From Parasponia andersonii (lineage: Eukaryota; Streptophyta; Magnoliopsida; Rosales; Cannabaceae): a DNA stretch of 64,000 nucleotides. Made by a program: the position numbers and the translations under genes. The stretch is taken from the NCBI GenBank assembly GCA_002914805.1, contig JXTB01000200.1, positions 174,790 through 238,789 of the forward strand, written 5' to 3'. The notes under the pieces are model-generated. The model saw only the letters and a program-made list of their open reading frames with translations. It searched no databases and had not been told where the DNA came from. This document shows positions 24,076 through 35,798 of the stretch, piece by piece. Each line of letters starts with the position of its first letter. The first letter of the stretch is position 1.

Positions 24076-24889
24076 GATTGATTTCTATACCCAAAAATCA
24101 ATCTTCTTCCTCCTTCATTTTTCATCTCTCTCTCTCTCTCTCCCTCTCTTAACTGAGAAATCAGTCTCTTCCTTTATTGGTAAGTTTTTTTTTTTTTTGC
24201 TATTTCTCTCTTTTTCAATCTCTTTTCATTTTTTATTTATTTTTTTGGAATTTTTTCTCTGCTGCCTGCTGCCACCTCCGGCCCGCTATAGCCACTGCCC
24301 TTTGAAGCTTAATAGGTTAATTTTTTTATTAAATTGTGGTTTAATTTTTATTTAAATAATTAAAAATATATGTTATAATATTAGGTAAATTTGGATATTA
24401 GATATATATATATATATATATATATATGATCATGTATTGTGATTTTAGCTTTATTTTAGTGTTAATTAAAATAAATGTTGTAATATTAAAAAAAAATCAG
24501 ATATTGGTATAGTTTTTTTTTAATTTTAGTTTTATTTTGATATTAAATTATTAGGATTATGAATATTTATTGTCGTTTTTGATATTGGATATGAATTTTT
24601 AATGGATTATTAGATATTAGATTATTGGATTATTGGATTATATTATTTAGCTTTATTGAATATTAGATTTGATGAGTTGTTGGTGGATTATATTATTAGT
24701 TTTATTGGATATTGGTGGATGTTTATGTTTTGATAATGTGGATTTAGTATAAAGAATTGTTTAGTTGGATATCTTTTTGTATTAAATTTTGATTTTTGTT
24801 AATATTGTTTATTTTAGTTTATGAGTTAAAAACTTTTTAGGTTAGAATTTTAATTTATTAGAATTAATAAATAAAATGAATAATAATAA
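24076..24889. other. CACTA internal non-coding segment
   Basis: Begins with a CT-rich run (24120-24160), then T-rich DNA and a (TA)n tract (24402-24427). An open frame of 93 codons from 24074 is low-complexity and is not supported as a gene. It may be a leader or intron of the transposase unit. Confidence 0.4.
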
Positions 24890-26640
24890 ATTAATTGTTA
24901 ACTAAAATACTCATAAAATTAAAAATACCTAAAAATAAAAATTTATTTTACAAAATAATTAAAATGCCCCTGGAGTAATAAAATACCCAAAATGTCAATA
25001 TAGTAACTACCATACACATAAAATTTAAAAATACTTAAAATTACAATTTCATTCACAAAATACCTAAAATGCCCCTAGAATAATAAACTACCCAAATGCC
25101 CTTAAAGTAACTAAAAAACTCATAAAATTAAAAAATACCCAAAATATCAATTTAATTCACAAAATACCCTAAATTCCCCTAGAATAATAAAATACCTAGA
25201 ACACCATTATAGTAACTAAAATACTCATAAAATTTTAAAATATAATAAAATACCCATATAATTTACAAAATACCCAAAATGCCCCCAGAATAATAAAATA
25301 CGCAAAATACGTATACAATTCACAAAATACCCAAAATACACTTAGAGTAACTAAAAAACTCATAAAACTAAAAAAACCCAAAAATACCCATATAATTCAC
25401 AAAATACCAAAAATGCTCCTAGAGTAATAAAATACCTAAAATGCCCTTATAATAACTAAAAAATTCATAAAATTAAAAAATACACAAAAATACCCATATA
25501 ATTCACAAAACAACAAAAATACCCTAGAGTAATAAAATACCCAAAATACCCTTATAATAACTAAAATACTCTTAAAATTAAAAAATATATTAAAAAACCC
25601 ATATAATTCACAAAATACCCAAAATACCTTTAGAATAATAAAATACTCAAAATGCCATTATAGTAACTAAAAAACTCATAAAAAACCAAAAAATGCTAAT
25701 TTAATTCACAAAGTACCCAAAATGCCGCTAGAGTAATAAAATACCTAGAATACTCTTATAGTAACTAAAATTCTCATAAAATTTTAAAAAAAACACATAA
25801 AAATACTAATTTAATTCACATAATACCCCAAATGCTCCTAGAATAAAAAAAAATATACCTAGAAGGCCTTTACAGTAACTAATATACTCATAAAATTAAA
25901 AATAAAATAACAATTTAATTCACAAAATACCCAAAATATCCCTAGAATAATAAAATACCCAAAATGCCTTTAGAGTAATTAAAACACTCATAAAATTAAA
26001 AAATAACCAAAAATACCCAAATAATTCACAAAATACAGAAAATACCCCATAAAGTAATAAAATACCCTTATAGTAACTAAAATAAACATAAAATTCAAAA
26101 ATACTCAAAAACAACAATTGAATTCATAAAATACCAAAAATGCCCCTAGAATAATAAAATACCTAAAATTCCCTAATAGTAACTAAAAAACTCATAAAAT
26201 TATAAATATCCAAAAATGCCCCTAGAGTAACAAAATACCCAAAATGCCCTTATAGCAACTAAAATACTCTTAAAATTAAAAAATATAATAAAATACCCAT
26301 ATAATTCACAAAATATCCAAAATACCCATAGAATAATAAAATAACCAAAATGCCTTTATAGTAACTGAAATACTCATAAAATAAAAAAGAACAATTTAAT
26401 TCACAAAATATCCAAAATGCCCTTAGAGTAATAAAATACCTAGAATACCCTTACAGTAAGTAAAATACTCATAAAATAAAAAATTTAAAAAAAAAAGTAG
26501 AAATGCAAAAATACCTGTTTAACTTACAAAATGCCCTAGAATAATAAAATACCTAGAATACCCTTATAGTAACTAAAAAACTCATAAAATTAAAAAAAAA
26601 AATAACCCTAAATACCCTCATAGTAAATAAAATACTCGTA
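24890..26640 (+). repeat. Minisatellite of about 105-bp units within the CACTA element
   Basis: About 16 degenerate head-to-tail copies. Each contains aattcacaaaataccc, aaaatgcccctagaataa, taaaatacccaaaatgccc and tagtaactaaaaaactcat in that order. Spacing between successive cacaaaatac motifs is mostly 99-107 bases, with some shorter intervals. The plus strand is strongly G-poor. Not coding. Confidence 0.85.
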
Positions 26641-27166
26641 CATGAACACTAGAATGGTCAGGATACGTAAATTGGTTTGTAATGTTCTTTATCATAACAG
26701 TAAGAGTTATACAATTGTGATGATAAAGACCATTCCAAACGAGTTACTATGTCATGACAAAGGTTATAATCATAGTCATAATCTATACATTTATTTGTAC
26801 ACATAGTGACTTTAATACATACATGCATTATTTTAGTCACAAAAGAAATTATCTTAGACCTGTTTAGGAGTTGATGAGAGATTATGCATCTTGATATTAA
26901 TTCTTGAATTGTTCCGTTTAGACAGTTTGAGATTACATATTATGTATTGTCATTTACTTATAAATATTGTTCTTAGGTCGAGTTCTGATAGTATCTCCCT
27001 ATATTCTCTTTGTGTGTACATATATATACCACATTTAGGGGAGTTGGGGGGAGATGCTAACGGAATTTAGAAATGGAGTGATAGGGTGGATTTAGGACAT
27101 ATTTTGCATGGTCATCTATTACTATTCTATGTGAACACTAAGTTGTTGTAAATAATAAGAGTGAGG
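26641..27166. other. CACTA segment between minisatellite and transposase
   Basis: Unique AT-rich DNA with no recognised coding region. It could contain the leader of the TNP2-like unit. Confidence 0.4.
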
Positions 27167-29770
27167 ATGCCTGTGGATAAGAGTTGGATATATTTGAAAG
27201 ATTATTGGTATGATGCATATTAAAATGGTGCAATTGCATTTGCTGAAAGAGCTAAATAGTATGTTAATGACCAAGGCAAAGTTAAATGCCCTTGTCTGAT
27301 ATGTCGAATTATGTTGCATCAGACTATTGAAACGCTGGAAGCACATTTGATAGACAATCGATTTAATTCATCATACACTAATTGGATCTTATATGGAGAA
27401 GTTATTGAGATTTTTCTTCCTCGTAATGATGTTCACACAAAAAACATTGATCTGAAAAATAAGATGGTGGACATATTACAAGATTTTATTGGGCCAGAAA
27501 ATTCAGATGGAGGTGAAAAAGAATATGATATTATAGATGACGTGGCAATGAGACCACCTGTATTTAGCCAATAATCTGATGAGTTATTCTCCGAAGTGGA
27601 AGCTGAGTTGTATCTAGGATGCACCAGCTACTCATCTTTAAACTTTTTGGTTAAACTTATGCATTTGAAAGTAATGCATAAGTGGACTAATAAGTTATTT
27701 GATAATTTATTGAAATTATTGAAGGATGCATTTCTAGCTGACAATAGGATACCATGATCGCATTATGATGTAAAGAAATGGATGTCTAAGTTAGGATTCG
27801 AATACAAGTCTATTCATGTATGCCAATATGATTGTGTATTATTTTAGAAAAAGAATGGTGACATAGAGAATCGTCTTATTTGTGGTATGAGTCGATAAGA
27901 AGACAAAAATACTAAGGAAAAGAAGAGTATATTATTTAAGCTTGAGTATTGGTCATCACTAAAACTAAGACACAATCTCGATGTTATACATATTGAGCAA
28001 AATGAGAGTGATAGTGTTCTTGGTATAATAGTAGGTATTGAAGGAAAACTTAAGGGCATATTAAATGCAAGGCATAACGTAGAAGATTTAAATATCAAAT
28101 CAGAGTTACATGTCGTCGAAGAAAGGAACAAGTTGATTATACTTCACACAGAGTATACTCTCACTGCTGATGATCGACGTAAATTTTGTTAGTTTATAAA
28201 ATCTGTCAAGTATCCTGATGGGTTGCAAGTAAGCTTCGAACCAATGTAACTAATAATGACACAAAATTATCGGATTGAAATCACATGATTACCATGTTAT
28301 TATGCAATGTTTGTTGGCACTAGAAATTCATCTTTTTGTGAATAGAGACATCTCATCCACAATAATTGAGTTATGTAGCTTTTTCAGCTCATCTGTGCAA
28401 GGACTCTAAATATGAAAGACTTTGAAAATCTGAGGACTCTAAATATGAAAGACTTTGAGAAATCTGAGATTACTATAACTCTTATTCTTTGCAAGCTTGA
28501 GCACATTTTTCCTCCTATTTATTTATATCATGGTGCACTTGATGATTCATTTATCAAAAGAGGCATTACTTAGAGGACTTGTTCATTATAGATGAATATA
28601 TCCTTATGAGCGCTATATAAAGAAGTTGAAAAACTACCTAAGAAATCAAGTATAACTAGAGGGCTCAATTGCTGAAGGTTATGTTGTTGACAAAGCCTTG
28701 ATTTTTTCTTAATGTACTTATAAGGAGTTGAGACTAAGTTCAACCGGCTAGAAAGGAACAAAGATCCCGTTCAAAATGGTCCGAAGCTGAGTTTGTCAGT
28801 TTTCCAATCATATTATCGTCCAATTGGTAAGAAAAATATTATCCATCTTGATGATCACCTGCGTAAGAAGACTCACTCGTATATACTGAATAATTGTCCT
28901 GAAATCCAAATTTATTTAGAGTAAATGTTATCAATTTATATTTGTATTTACTAATATAATTTGACCATTAATTGAGTCTATTTATTAATCTCAATGTTAT
29001 GCTCTCCATCAGTAAACATATAAGAAACCTTCAGCTAAAAGGTGGTAATAACTGGGATGAAATCCAAAAATTTGAGTTTTTATCTTAGTTTTATATAAAG
29101 GTATACTTAAATTTTAGTGATTGTAGTTTTGTCTATTTTGATAGAATTACTTAAATTATTGTCATTGTAGTTAATTTTATGTCGTATGTTGATTATCAAA
29201 TATATTGCCTACGACAAAATGGCAGTCCTTAAACAACTAATGAGTTATACGCATTAGCATTTGGACCAAATTTTAAGTTTTTGTCCTACTCAATATGTGT
29301 TATAAATAGTGTCCAGTTTGTAGCACATAATTGAGATTCTAGATGTAAAACTCGGAATAGTGGTGTTTATGTTTCAGGATTTGATGGCAATACATGTTAT
29401 AGAGAAATACAAGAGTTTAGTTTCTTGAACCAATTATCTGTCATCTTGTTTAGATATAAATGGTTCAACACCGACCCTCAGAAGAAAAAAATATGAACAG
29501 AGAAAAATATTACTAATATTGCAATCAATTTCGAGTGGTACAAAGATGAACCTTATATTCTTGCCTTTCAAGCAAAGCAAATTTTCTATATAGATGATTT
29601 GTTGTGCCTAACAGGAAAATAGTTGGAAACTTGACTCAATGGAATGGCTAAGATATTCTGGACAATAAGGATACCGATGCTGAGCTGAATATGCTGCAGG
29701 ATTTGAACTCCTCTAATTTTATTCTAATAGTTGACTTTGGACATCTGGAACCTATTTCTATTCCTTAAGA
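27167..29770 (+). pseudogene. TNP2/En-Spm transposase pseudogene
   Basis: From ATG at 27167 the frame gives a transposase-associated zinc-ribbon-like domain (KSWIYLKDYW, then KCPCLICR and NWILYGEV) with stops. Next comes a segment typical of TNP2 (LVKLMHLKVMHKW, then CQYDCVLF, a stop at a Trp position, KKNGD). After CGMSR (27894) the text jumps to LEYWSSLKLRHNLDVIHIE at about 27940, so the central catalytic part of the family is missing. Later pieces match the downstream TNP2 segments (DRRKFC; GALDDSF; GSIAEGY) and, at 29440-29590, the usual C-terminal extra domain (WYKDEPYILAFQAKQIFY). Frames shift repeatedly. A short tandem duplication (about 32 bp) lies at 28399-28464. Non-functional. Confidence 0.8.
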
Positions 29771-30079
29771 AAACCTCATGTCTTATGCTCAGGAAAATAA
29801 TATCAATACTAATTATAAAATTGAATTGGGGAATGATAATTTCGTAAATGATATTGAACTTGAGGATGATATAATATTAGATTATGAAGAAGACGAGTCT
29901 GAGGAAGATAATAATGACATTGATGATGATGTAGATGAAATTTTACTTTTACTTTTCTATTACGGTGTCCTATCAGAGTCCCTCAATGATATGAGTTAGG
30001 TATTGTTTGTATTACTCGTTACATATTAAATTTTACTTTTCTATTACTTTGGATATATCGACCCTAGCTTGGTTATTAT

Positions 30080-31451
30080 ATGTTTACTTATTTTGCAGAT
30101 CCTATTAGGAGGAATGTGAGGTCGAAGATTAGGTCATTGAACTACATCATCTATTTGAGAAAAAAAAAAAAAAAGAGAGGAACCCTCTTCTGATCAAATT
30201 TGACAAGGCAAGATGTACTTGGTATCCAGTCGATGACTATAAAAAATACTTGGAAGTCGATTCTTGTTGAGTAGAAGGGAAGATTATTCCTGTTATCGAG
30301 GTAAAAAAATATATGACATTTATTAAATGTTATGAATTCTATATATAATTATAATGTAATGATAAATTTTGTAATTGTAGGAATTTTTTCAGTACAAAGA
30401 TCTTGACAACGATAGGGACGATTTGGCCAATATCAGGGATGGCATCTTTAGGACTGTGGCCAATGTATATAGCAACTGGAAGACCGAGCTTAATGAGTAT
30501 TTCAAGCTCGTTGGGGCCGACAAAAATATTTTTGACTTGGCGATGGCATATTCCAAAGTGCCTAATAAGATGGATGCCGTGACATGGAGGCATTGTTGCG
30601 ACCTTCTTAATTGTCCAGAGTTTAGGGTTAGTGTGTAGTTATAAATTATTCATTTATTATTAAGCAATAAAATATGATATTATACTTAATTTTTTTTTCG
30701 TATAGGCGATGCATGAAAGAAATGCTGTAAATAAGGCACATAAATTAGTAATGAGCAAGTAGGAAACCGCTTCCATTGCTCACAAACAATATAAGAAGGA
30801 TAAAATTGTGATTCTTCGTATAATACTTTTTTTTTAAAAACATTAGCTTTTAATAACAAATTACCCTTTAAATATTTTTACAATGTAATCCTACTATTGG
30901 CGAGCTTCAATCAGTTGCTGAAAGTTTCAGGAATCACTACTTCACTGAGCAGACTGGATGACCAAGTACACTGTTTGAGACCAATTATGTATGTCATTAA
31001 TTAATTTTTTTTAAACTAAATTTCTCTTTTTTTTCTATATACTAATTTTAATCTTTTTTGTAGAATAAGATACTTGAAATTCATAACACTCAGTCTCAAA
31101 TATCTTCCCAATCCGGTTCGAGCTCTTCTGCTTCTGTCACTAATACTCATATTGCGGATGAAGTTCTCGATACACATCGCGAATTTAGAAAAAATATTGA
31201 ACGTAAGTTGAGTAAATCCATTTCCAGTACTAGATTTACCCACCAGACTTTCCACCACTAGTGCCTGAGGAAATCCAAAGTACCAGACATCAATATGTCT
31301 ACCTCTATTCCTATTTATCTAGAGTCCACTTTGACATTGTTTGGCACGATGCCCCTCCCCCCCTTACCACTGCTACCTTGTTTCGTCCATCTTCTACTAA
31401 CTCATTAAGAAGATGACAGTGAAGAAACCGAGGACGAGGACTTAGGCTTGT
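30080..31451 (+). pseudogene. TNPA-like (Ptta/En-Spm) second CACTA gene, broken
   Basis: Exon-like pieces separated by AT-rich, probably intronic DNA. The clearest is 30381-30638 (ANIRDGIFRTVANVYSNWK, then PNKMDAVTWRHCCDLLNCPE), which resembles the plant En/Spm Ptta family by its Trp, length and charged helix pattern. Further pieces are at 30706-30810 (HERNAVNKAHKLVMSK, stop) and 31060-31260 (Ser-rich). In autonomous CACTA elements this protein binds the subterminal repeats. Assignment is by position and resemblance. Confidence 0.55.
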
Positions 31452-31634
31452 AGATTTTTTTCTATTTTTAGACAGCTTTATATATTTTTAGTTTTTCATA
31501 ATATTTTTTAATTTTAATGTCATTTAAAATATTACTTTATTAATTTTTTATTAATTATTAATTTATTTTGTTTACCTTAATGTATTTTTTATTTATTTAA
31601 AATAATTAATTTTAAAAAAAAAACAAAATTCTAT

Positions 31635-32009
31635 ATAAAGCGATGATAATTGTCATCGCTTTAGGTTATTAAAATAATTAATTATTTAATTAAAGAAAAT
31701 TGGCCTTAAAGTGGTGATAATTGTCATTACTTTAAATAAAATTAAAGTAGTGGCAATTTCAAAATTGTCACCACTATTAGTCTGCCAGATGACATTTCTG
31801 TCGAAATTTTAGCGGGAACAATTTTCACCGCTATAAATTATTTAATATAAGGACAATGTATGTCGCCACTTTATGCATCTATACTAGTGAACTTTTTGCG
31901 ACAACTCTAAAGCGGGGACATTGTTGTCCCCACTTTAGATCTAAAACTGCGACACTATTATTTAATGTGGGGACAAAATATTGCCGCTCTATTCCTGTTT
32001 TGTTGTAGT
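31635..32009. repeat. Right subterminal repeats and terminus of the CACTA element
   Basis: Four or more palindromic units: ataaagcgatgataattgtc/atcgctttagg at 31635-31666, then near 31703, 31743 and 31905 (aaagcggggacattgttgtc/cccacttta). The block ends in TGTTTTGTTGTAGT, the degenerate inverse CACTA terminus. Confidence 0.75.
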
Positions 32010-33460
32010 TTTAACACAATTAATAATAATGATTTTTTTAATTACTAATAACTTATATTAAATAATAATCATCAGATCGAAATCCAACAATAAAAAAATA
32101 TACCTACTGATATATAATAAAAATATATATCTGATAGAGTGAATCCCTATATATAATCTATATACAAACAAAGTAACCATTGAAAATTATATTACACATG
32201 AATTAATTGTACGTGAATATACATTGATCATACTCTTATAGTTCTTTCAATAAGGACGATGAGTTTCCCCAAGAAGAGAAATTAAAATGGTTCCGATAAA
32301 AACATTATTTAAACTGAAAAGAATGGAAGAATAAAATTAAAAGAGGAAGATATCAGATCAAGCAAGGTATCAGAACAAGAAAGTTTAATTCAAAAATGAA
32401 TGGCTCAGGCTTCACTTAAGTCCAGTTTAATTCAAAAATGAATGGCTCAGGCTTCACTTAAGTCCAAAATATCTGCCCCAAAAGATATAAAATTTAGCCT
32501 TATGCCTTGTGAAGAGTCACAAGGAAAAGAGCATTAATATACAAACAGCTGATTAGTCATGGCATAATTATTTATGAATTTCTTGCCCCCTAGTTTGACT
32601 GACTTGAATTTTAATTAAATTGGAAAGTCGGACCCTTGTCCCCGTCAATACCATCTCATCTTTTTCCCTAGCTTGCTTGTCTCACATGCCTTTTGAGTTG
32701 TACTTTTATTTGATATTATTTCGATAAATATCATACTTATATTAAAAAAAAAAAAAGATTCCCTTCCAAGTTAATTTATGGCCGATTGCTATCAATAAAT
32801 CACGGAGATATTATTTGTGGCGTATATTGTACAAAAAGAAATGCTCTATCGAAAGTGCATATCAAAAGTCAGAACTGAAGTGTTTTATCCGTCAAATTAC
32901 ATTTTTTTTAAAGCTACCAGTATATAAATATTGGCACAAAGGCCCCCTCAATTTTGTTATACAAATTATATATACCTGCATATACTTATCTGATTCAAAC
33001 CCCAAATTATTGATTTTACTGTTTATATATTTGTATATATATATATATATATATATTGGTCATAACAAGACATGTTCAACAATCAAGGCAGGCGCCAGAC
33101 TCTTATCTGTCCCTCGATTTTAAGCTCATAATTTCTTTTCTAATTTAAAGTTCGATGATTATGAATCTCATTTTACAGCTTAATTAATACCTTGTTAGCA
33201 AAACACTTTAGTCGCTTTCTTATTCTAGAGACTTATACTTGTGCTCTTCCATTTATAACGCATCTTATTTATAACCCATCTTATTTAGAAGCTGAGTGGT
33301 GAAGGTAGATTGAAAAGAGTGGTGAAAGCGTATCTCTCATAGTTCTTTTAGTTATCTCACTTGTAGAGTTGCATTTGTATAAGTAAAATCTCGAGTATAA
33401 ATTTGCAATTTTATTTTCTCTTTGGTTTCCAATATGTAGGACAAAATGATTTTAACGATT
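32010..33460. other. Intergenic AT-rich DNA
   Basis: No gene recognised. It may include a worn MITE near 32070-32150 (atacctactgat with TA tracts). A (TA)n tract lies near 33036-33056. Confidence 0.5.
32383..32466 (+). repeat. 42-bp perfect tandem duplication
   Basis: Two identical adjacent copies (32383-32424 and 32425-32466), each beginning gtttaattcaaaaatgaatg. Recent slippage or repair duplication; not in a gene. Confidence 0.9.
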
Positions 33461-33465
33461 GTTTG

Positions 33466-34307
33466 TGTGGGATCCGTTCCCAAATCATACACCAAGTGGA
33501 CGATTAAGTGGCAGAATAGGTCACCAATGGGGCCCACCATCCGACAGGTGTCAAGAACGGTTAGCTAAAGGCCACACGGGCCACACGTGATATCACAATC
33601 AGCCGTTGGGCCATCCGAGATTAGGGCCGAGCCCATCGCTGACCTTGAGCAAGCTCGGCCCAGTCCGACCCTTACCTCGACAGCTGGGGGGTCGGAAGTC
33701 CTAAGGATCTTCCGCCAAAGTACAATGGAAAGCAATTCACAACTCTAGACCCAGACAGAGCATTTAATACGGTCCTGAGTAGGCGAGCGTAGGGGAAGAG
33801 GGCAAGCCGTCCTGATGAAACGGCGATTTGACCAAACCTTACCCCTGACAGATTCAAGCCGTAGGAGGTGGCGGAAATCAGGCTACAGCAATACAGAGAT
33901 AATCACGGTAATCTCGGCCCATGATCTCTGAGAAACATCCCTGGGGAAAAAGGTACTCAGTCCTGAGATTGAGAACTGAGTGGTACACAATCTCAGGACT
34001 ACATATATATGAGCTATACGTTTCCGAGAGGGGCATGTACGCTTACAAAAAAGAAATATATATAAAAAAAGCTTATGAGCAAGAAGGAAACATATACTCA
34101 TATAGAACTCATTCCTTGCTACCCAAAAAATCAAAGACTAAACACTGACTTAAGCATCGGAGAGTCTTTGCAGGTGGCCATCCCTGCCTCTCCGACCCTG
34201 CCTGGAGTTCAGAATACTTTGGGAAAGCGAGGACACATGGACAGTTGGAGAGCACTGCATCAGCGGTTCAGAGACACGTGAACGGCTGGTGAGAAACTGC
34301 TCCAACA
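33466..34307 (+). repeat. 5' LTR of the Tat element
   Basis: 842 bp from TGTGGGATCC to CTCCAACA. Includes ccacgtgat-type motifs and a cluster of acgtg. Matches 44973-45813 across its length. Confidence 0.93.
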
Positions 34308-34310
34308 GTT

Positions 34311-34329
34311 TGGGGCCATCTGTGAGAAG
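34311..34329 (+). other. Primer binding site of the Tat element
   Basis: TGGGGCCATCTGTGAGAAG, three bases after the LTR. It resembles the TGGCGCCGTCTGTGGG type used by Tat and Athila elements, with several transitions. Confidence 0.7.
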
Positions 34330-34395
34330 TGGGTTGAGCGTGAGAAAAAGAGTAGGAGACTCACGACCGCACTTCCCCAAACAAAAAACCATACA

Positions 34396-35741
34396 ATGTC
34401 TGATGGTACCCTCAAGGATGACGATCAGGAGCATATGTCCCGACGCCGAAGGGAGCTCCTGAGAAGCACGACCAGATCTGGAGCAGAAGCTAGATCAGAT
34501 GCTTGTCACCCTTGCAGAAGCAAACCGAAAGGCAGACATGGCCCACGAAGCTGTCTTGGGTTTAAGGGATGAAGTCGCAGAGATAACGCCCGCCTCGAGG
34601 GGTTGCTGACAAGCGAAGATAGGACCCAGCGGAGAGAAGATTTTGACGAAGAGGTCCAGCAAGAATTCGAAAGTCAACTGCGAGGAGAAGCTCCCGCGCC
34701 CTCCGGGTCGCGTATGCAGGGGGCACGTCAAAGCCAGTCGAGATCCCTCCAAACCAGGGATGCAATGGGCGAAAGACGCCATGGAAGCCCAGGAGGTACG
34801 CCTCCCGACTGGAAGCAAGAGATGATGGCGGAGTTGGGTAAGAGACTCGGGGCCCATCACAGCCAGACCCCCGACGATTTGGCAGAGCAAACGGTGCGAG
34901 GGATCAACCAGACAGCCTTCGCGGACTGGATCCAGATGGAGCCCAGGCCGAGGGACTTCACGACCCCGACCTTCAGGCCATTCAAGGGGAAAACTGACCC
35001 CCTCGACCACATATACCACTTTCAGCAGAAGATGGCTTTGGAAACCAGGGACGAGGCCGTTATCTGTAAAGTCTTCTCCACGACCCTGGCGGGACCAGCA
35101 CTGCTGTAGTTCAGGCAGCCCCCTGAAAAATCCATAAACGGGTTCGAAGATTTCTGTAAACTTTTCTTGAAGCAGTACGCGGGTGTACGGAGACAGCAAA
35201 AAACCATGCGAGACCTGGACCAGTTAGAACAGGCCACAGATGAGTCTTTGCGAAAGTACCTCTCGCGTTTCCTCGAGGTAATGTTCCAGGTCCATAACGC
35301 CGACTCGGTCCAAGCCGCAGGCTCATTCGTCAGGAGCCTATAACCAGGATCAATGCTATCAGATCACCTCCTCTTGAATCTCCCGTACGATATGGCAGAT
35401 GTCTAGGCGAAGTCGGAGGGGTCTTCAGGGTGCTGGAAAGCCACCAGAAGGCGCCCAAGACCTCCGCCGTGATAACAACAACACCAGTACAAACCCCAGC
35501 TCCGCAAGGGGTGAAGAGACCCCCACCGGGCCAAGGGCCAACTCCGAAGCAAGAAGCCCCCATCCAAGACGGTCAGGAAGGTGGCAAGAGGAGGAAGACG
35601 TCCCGTGACCCTCTGCCGAAGTATGAGCTCAACACGCCGATCGACGTGATCTACCTCCAAAATAAGGACATGGGCATTTTCAAGGACCCACCCAAATATG
35701 GCGTCCCAGAACATATGAAGAATAGGAATAGGTATTGCTAG
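34396..35741 (+). pseudogene. gag: Tat gag, broken
   Basis: Begins at ATG 34396. A predicted coiled-coil stretch around 34475-34590 (LEQKLDQMLVTLAEANRK) lies in a different frame from the start and from the capsid part, so there are at least two frameshifts. The capsid part at 34603-35400 contains FKGKTDPLDHIYHFQ, QYAGVRRQQKTMRDL and YDMADV, all typical of Tat gag. Stops occur at 35107-35109 (Trp position) and around 35741 and 35753 (both Gln positions), the last two flanking YC-FH-DFGHDT, which is the nucleocapsid-like segment of this lineage. Confidence 0.8.
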
Positions 35742-35798
35742 TTCCACTAGGACTTCGGGCACGACACCATCCACTACCGCAACCTTTACGCTCAAGTC

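Larger units (their letters stand above)
23565..32009 (+). mobile_element. CACTA (En/Spm) DNA transposon, degenerate, about 8.4 kb
   Basis: Bounded by two blocks of palindromic subterminal repeats (23565-24075 and 31635-32009). Inside lie a tandem array, a TNP2-type transposase pseudogene and a TNPA-like pseudogene in the same orientation. The right end reads CCTGTTTTGTTGTAGT, the inverse of a CACTACAACAAAACAGG terminus with the last base changed. The left CACTA terminus was not found, so the left boundary is approximate and the 3-bp target duplication could not be tested. Elements of this type move by cut and paste, with TNPA-like proteins binding the subterminal repeats. Confidence 0.8.

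Noticed and set aside
24074-24355. Open frame of 93 codons within the CACTA element
   Set aside because: Low-complexity Ser/Leu/Phe translation of CT- and T-rich DNA; no family support.
34495-35199. Minus-strand open frame of 234 codons over the Tat gag
   Set aside because: It mirrors the GC-rich gag coding region on the plus strand, has no family features and no promoter-like context; a shadow frame.
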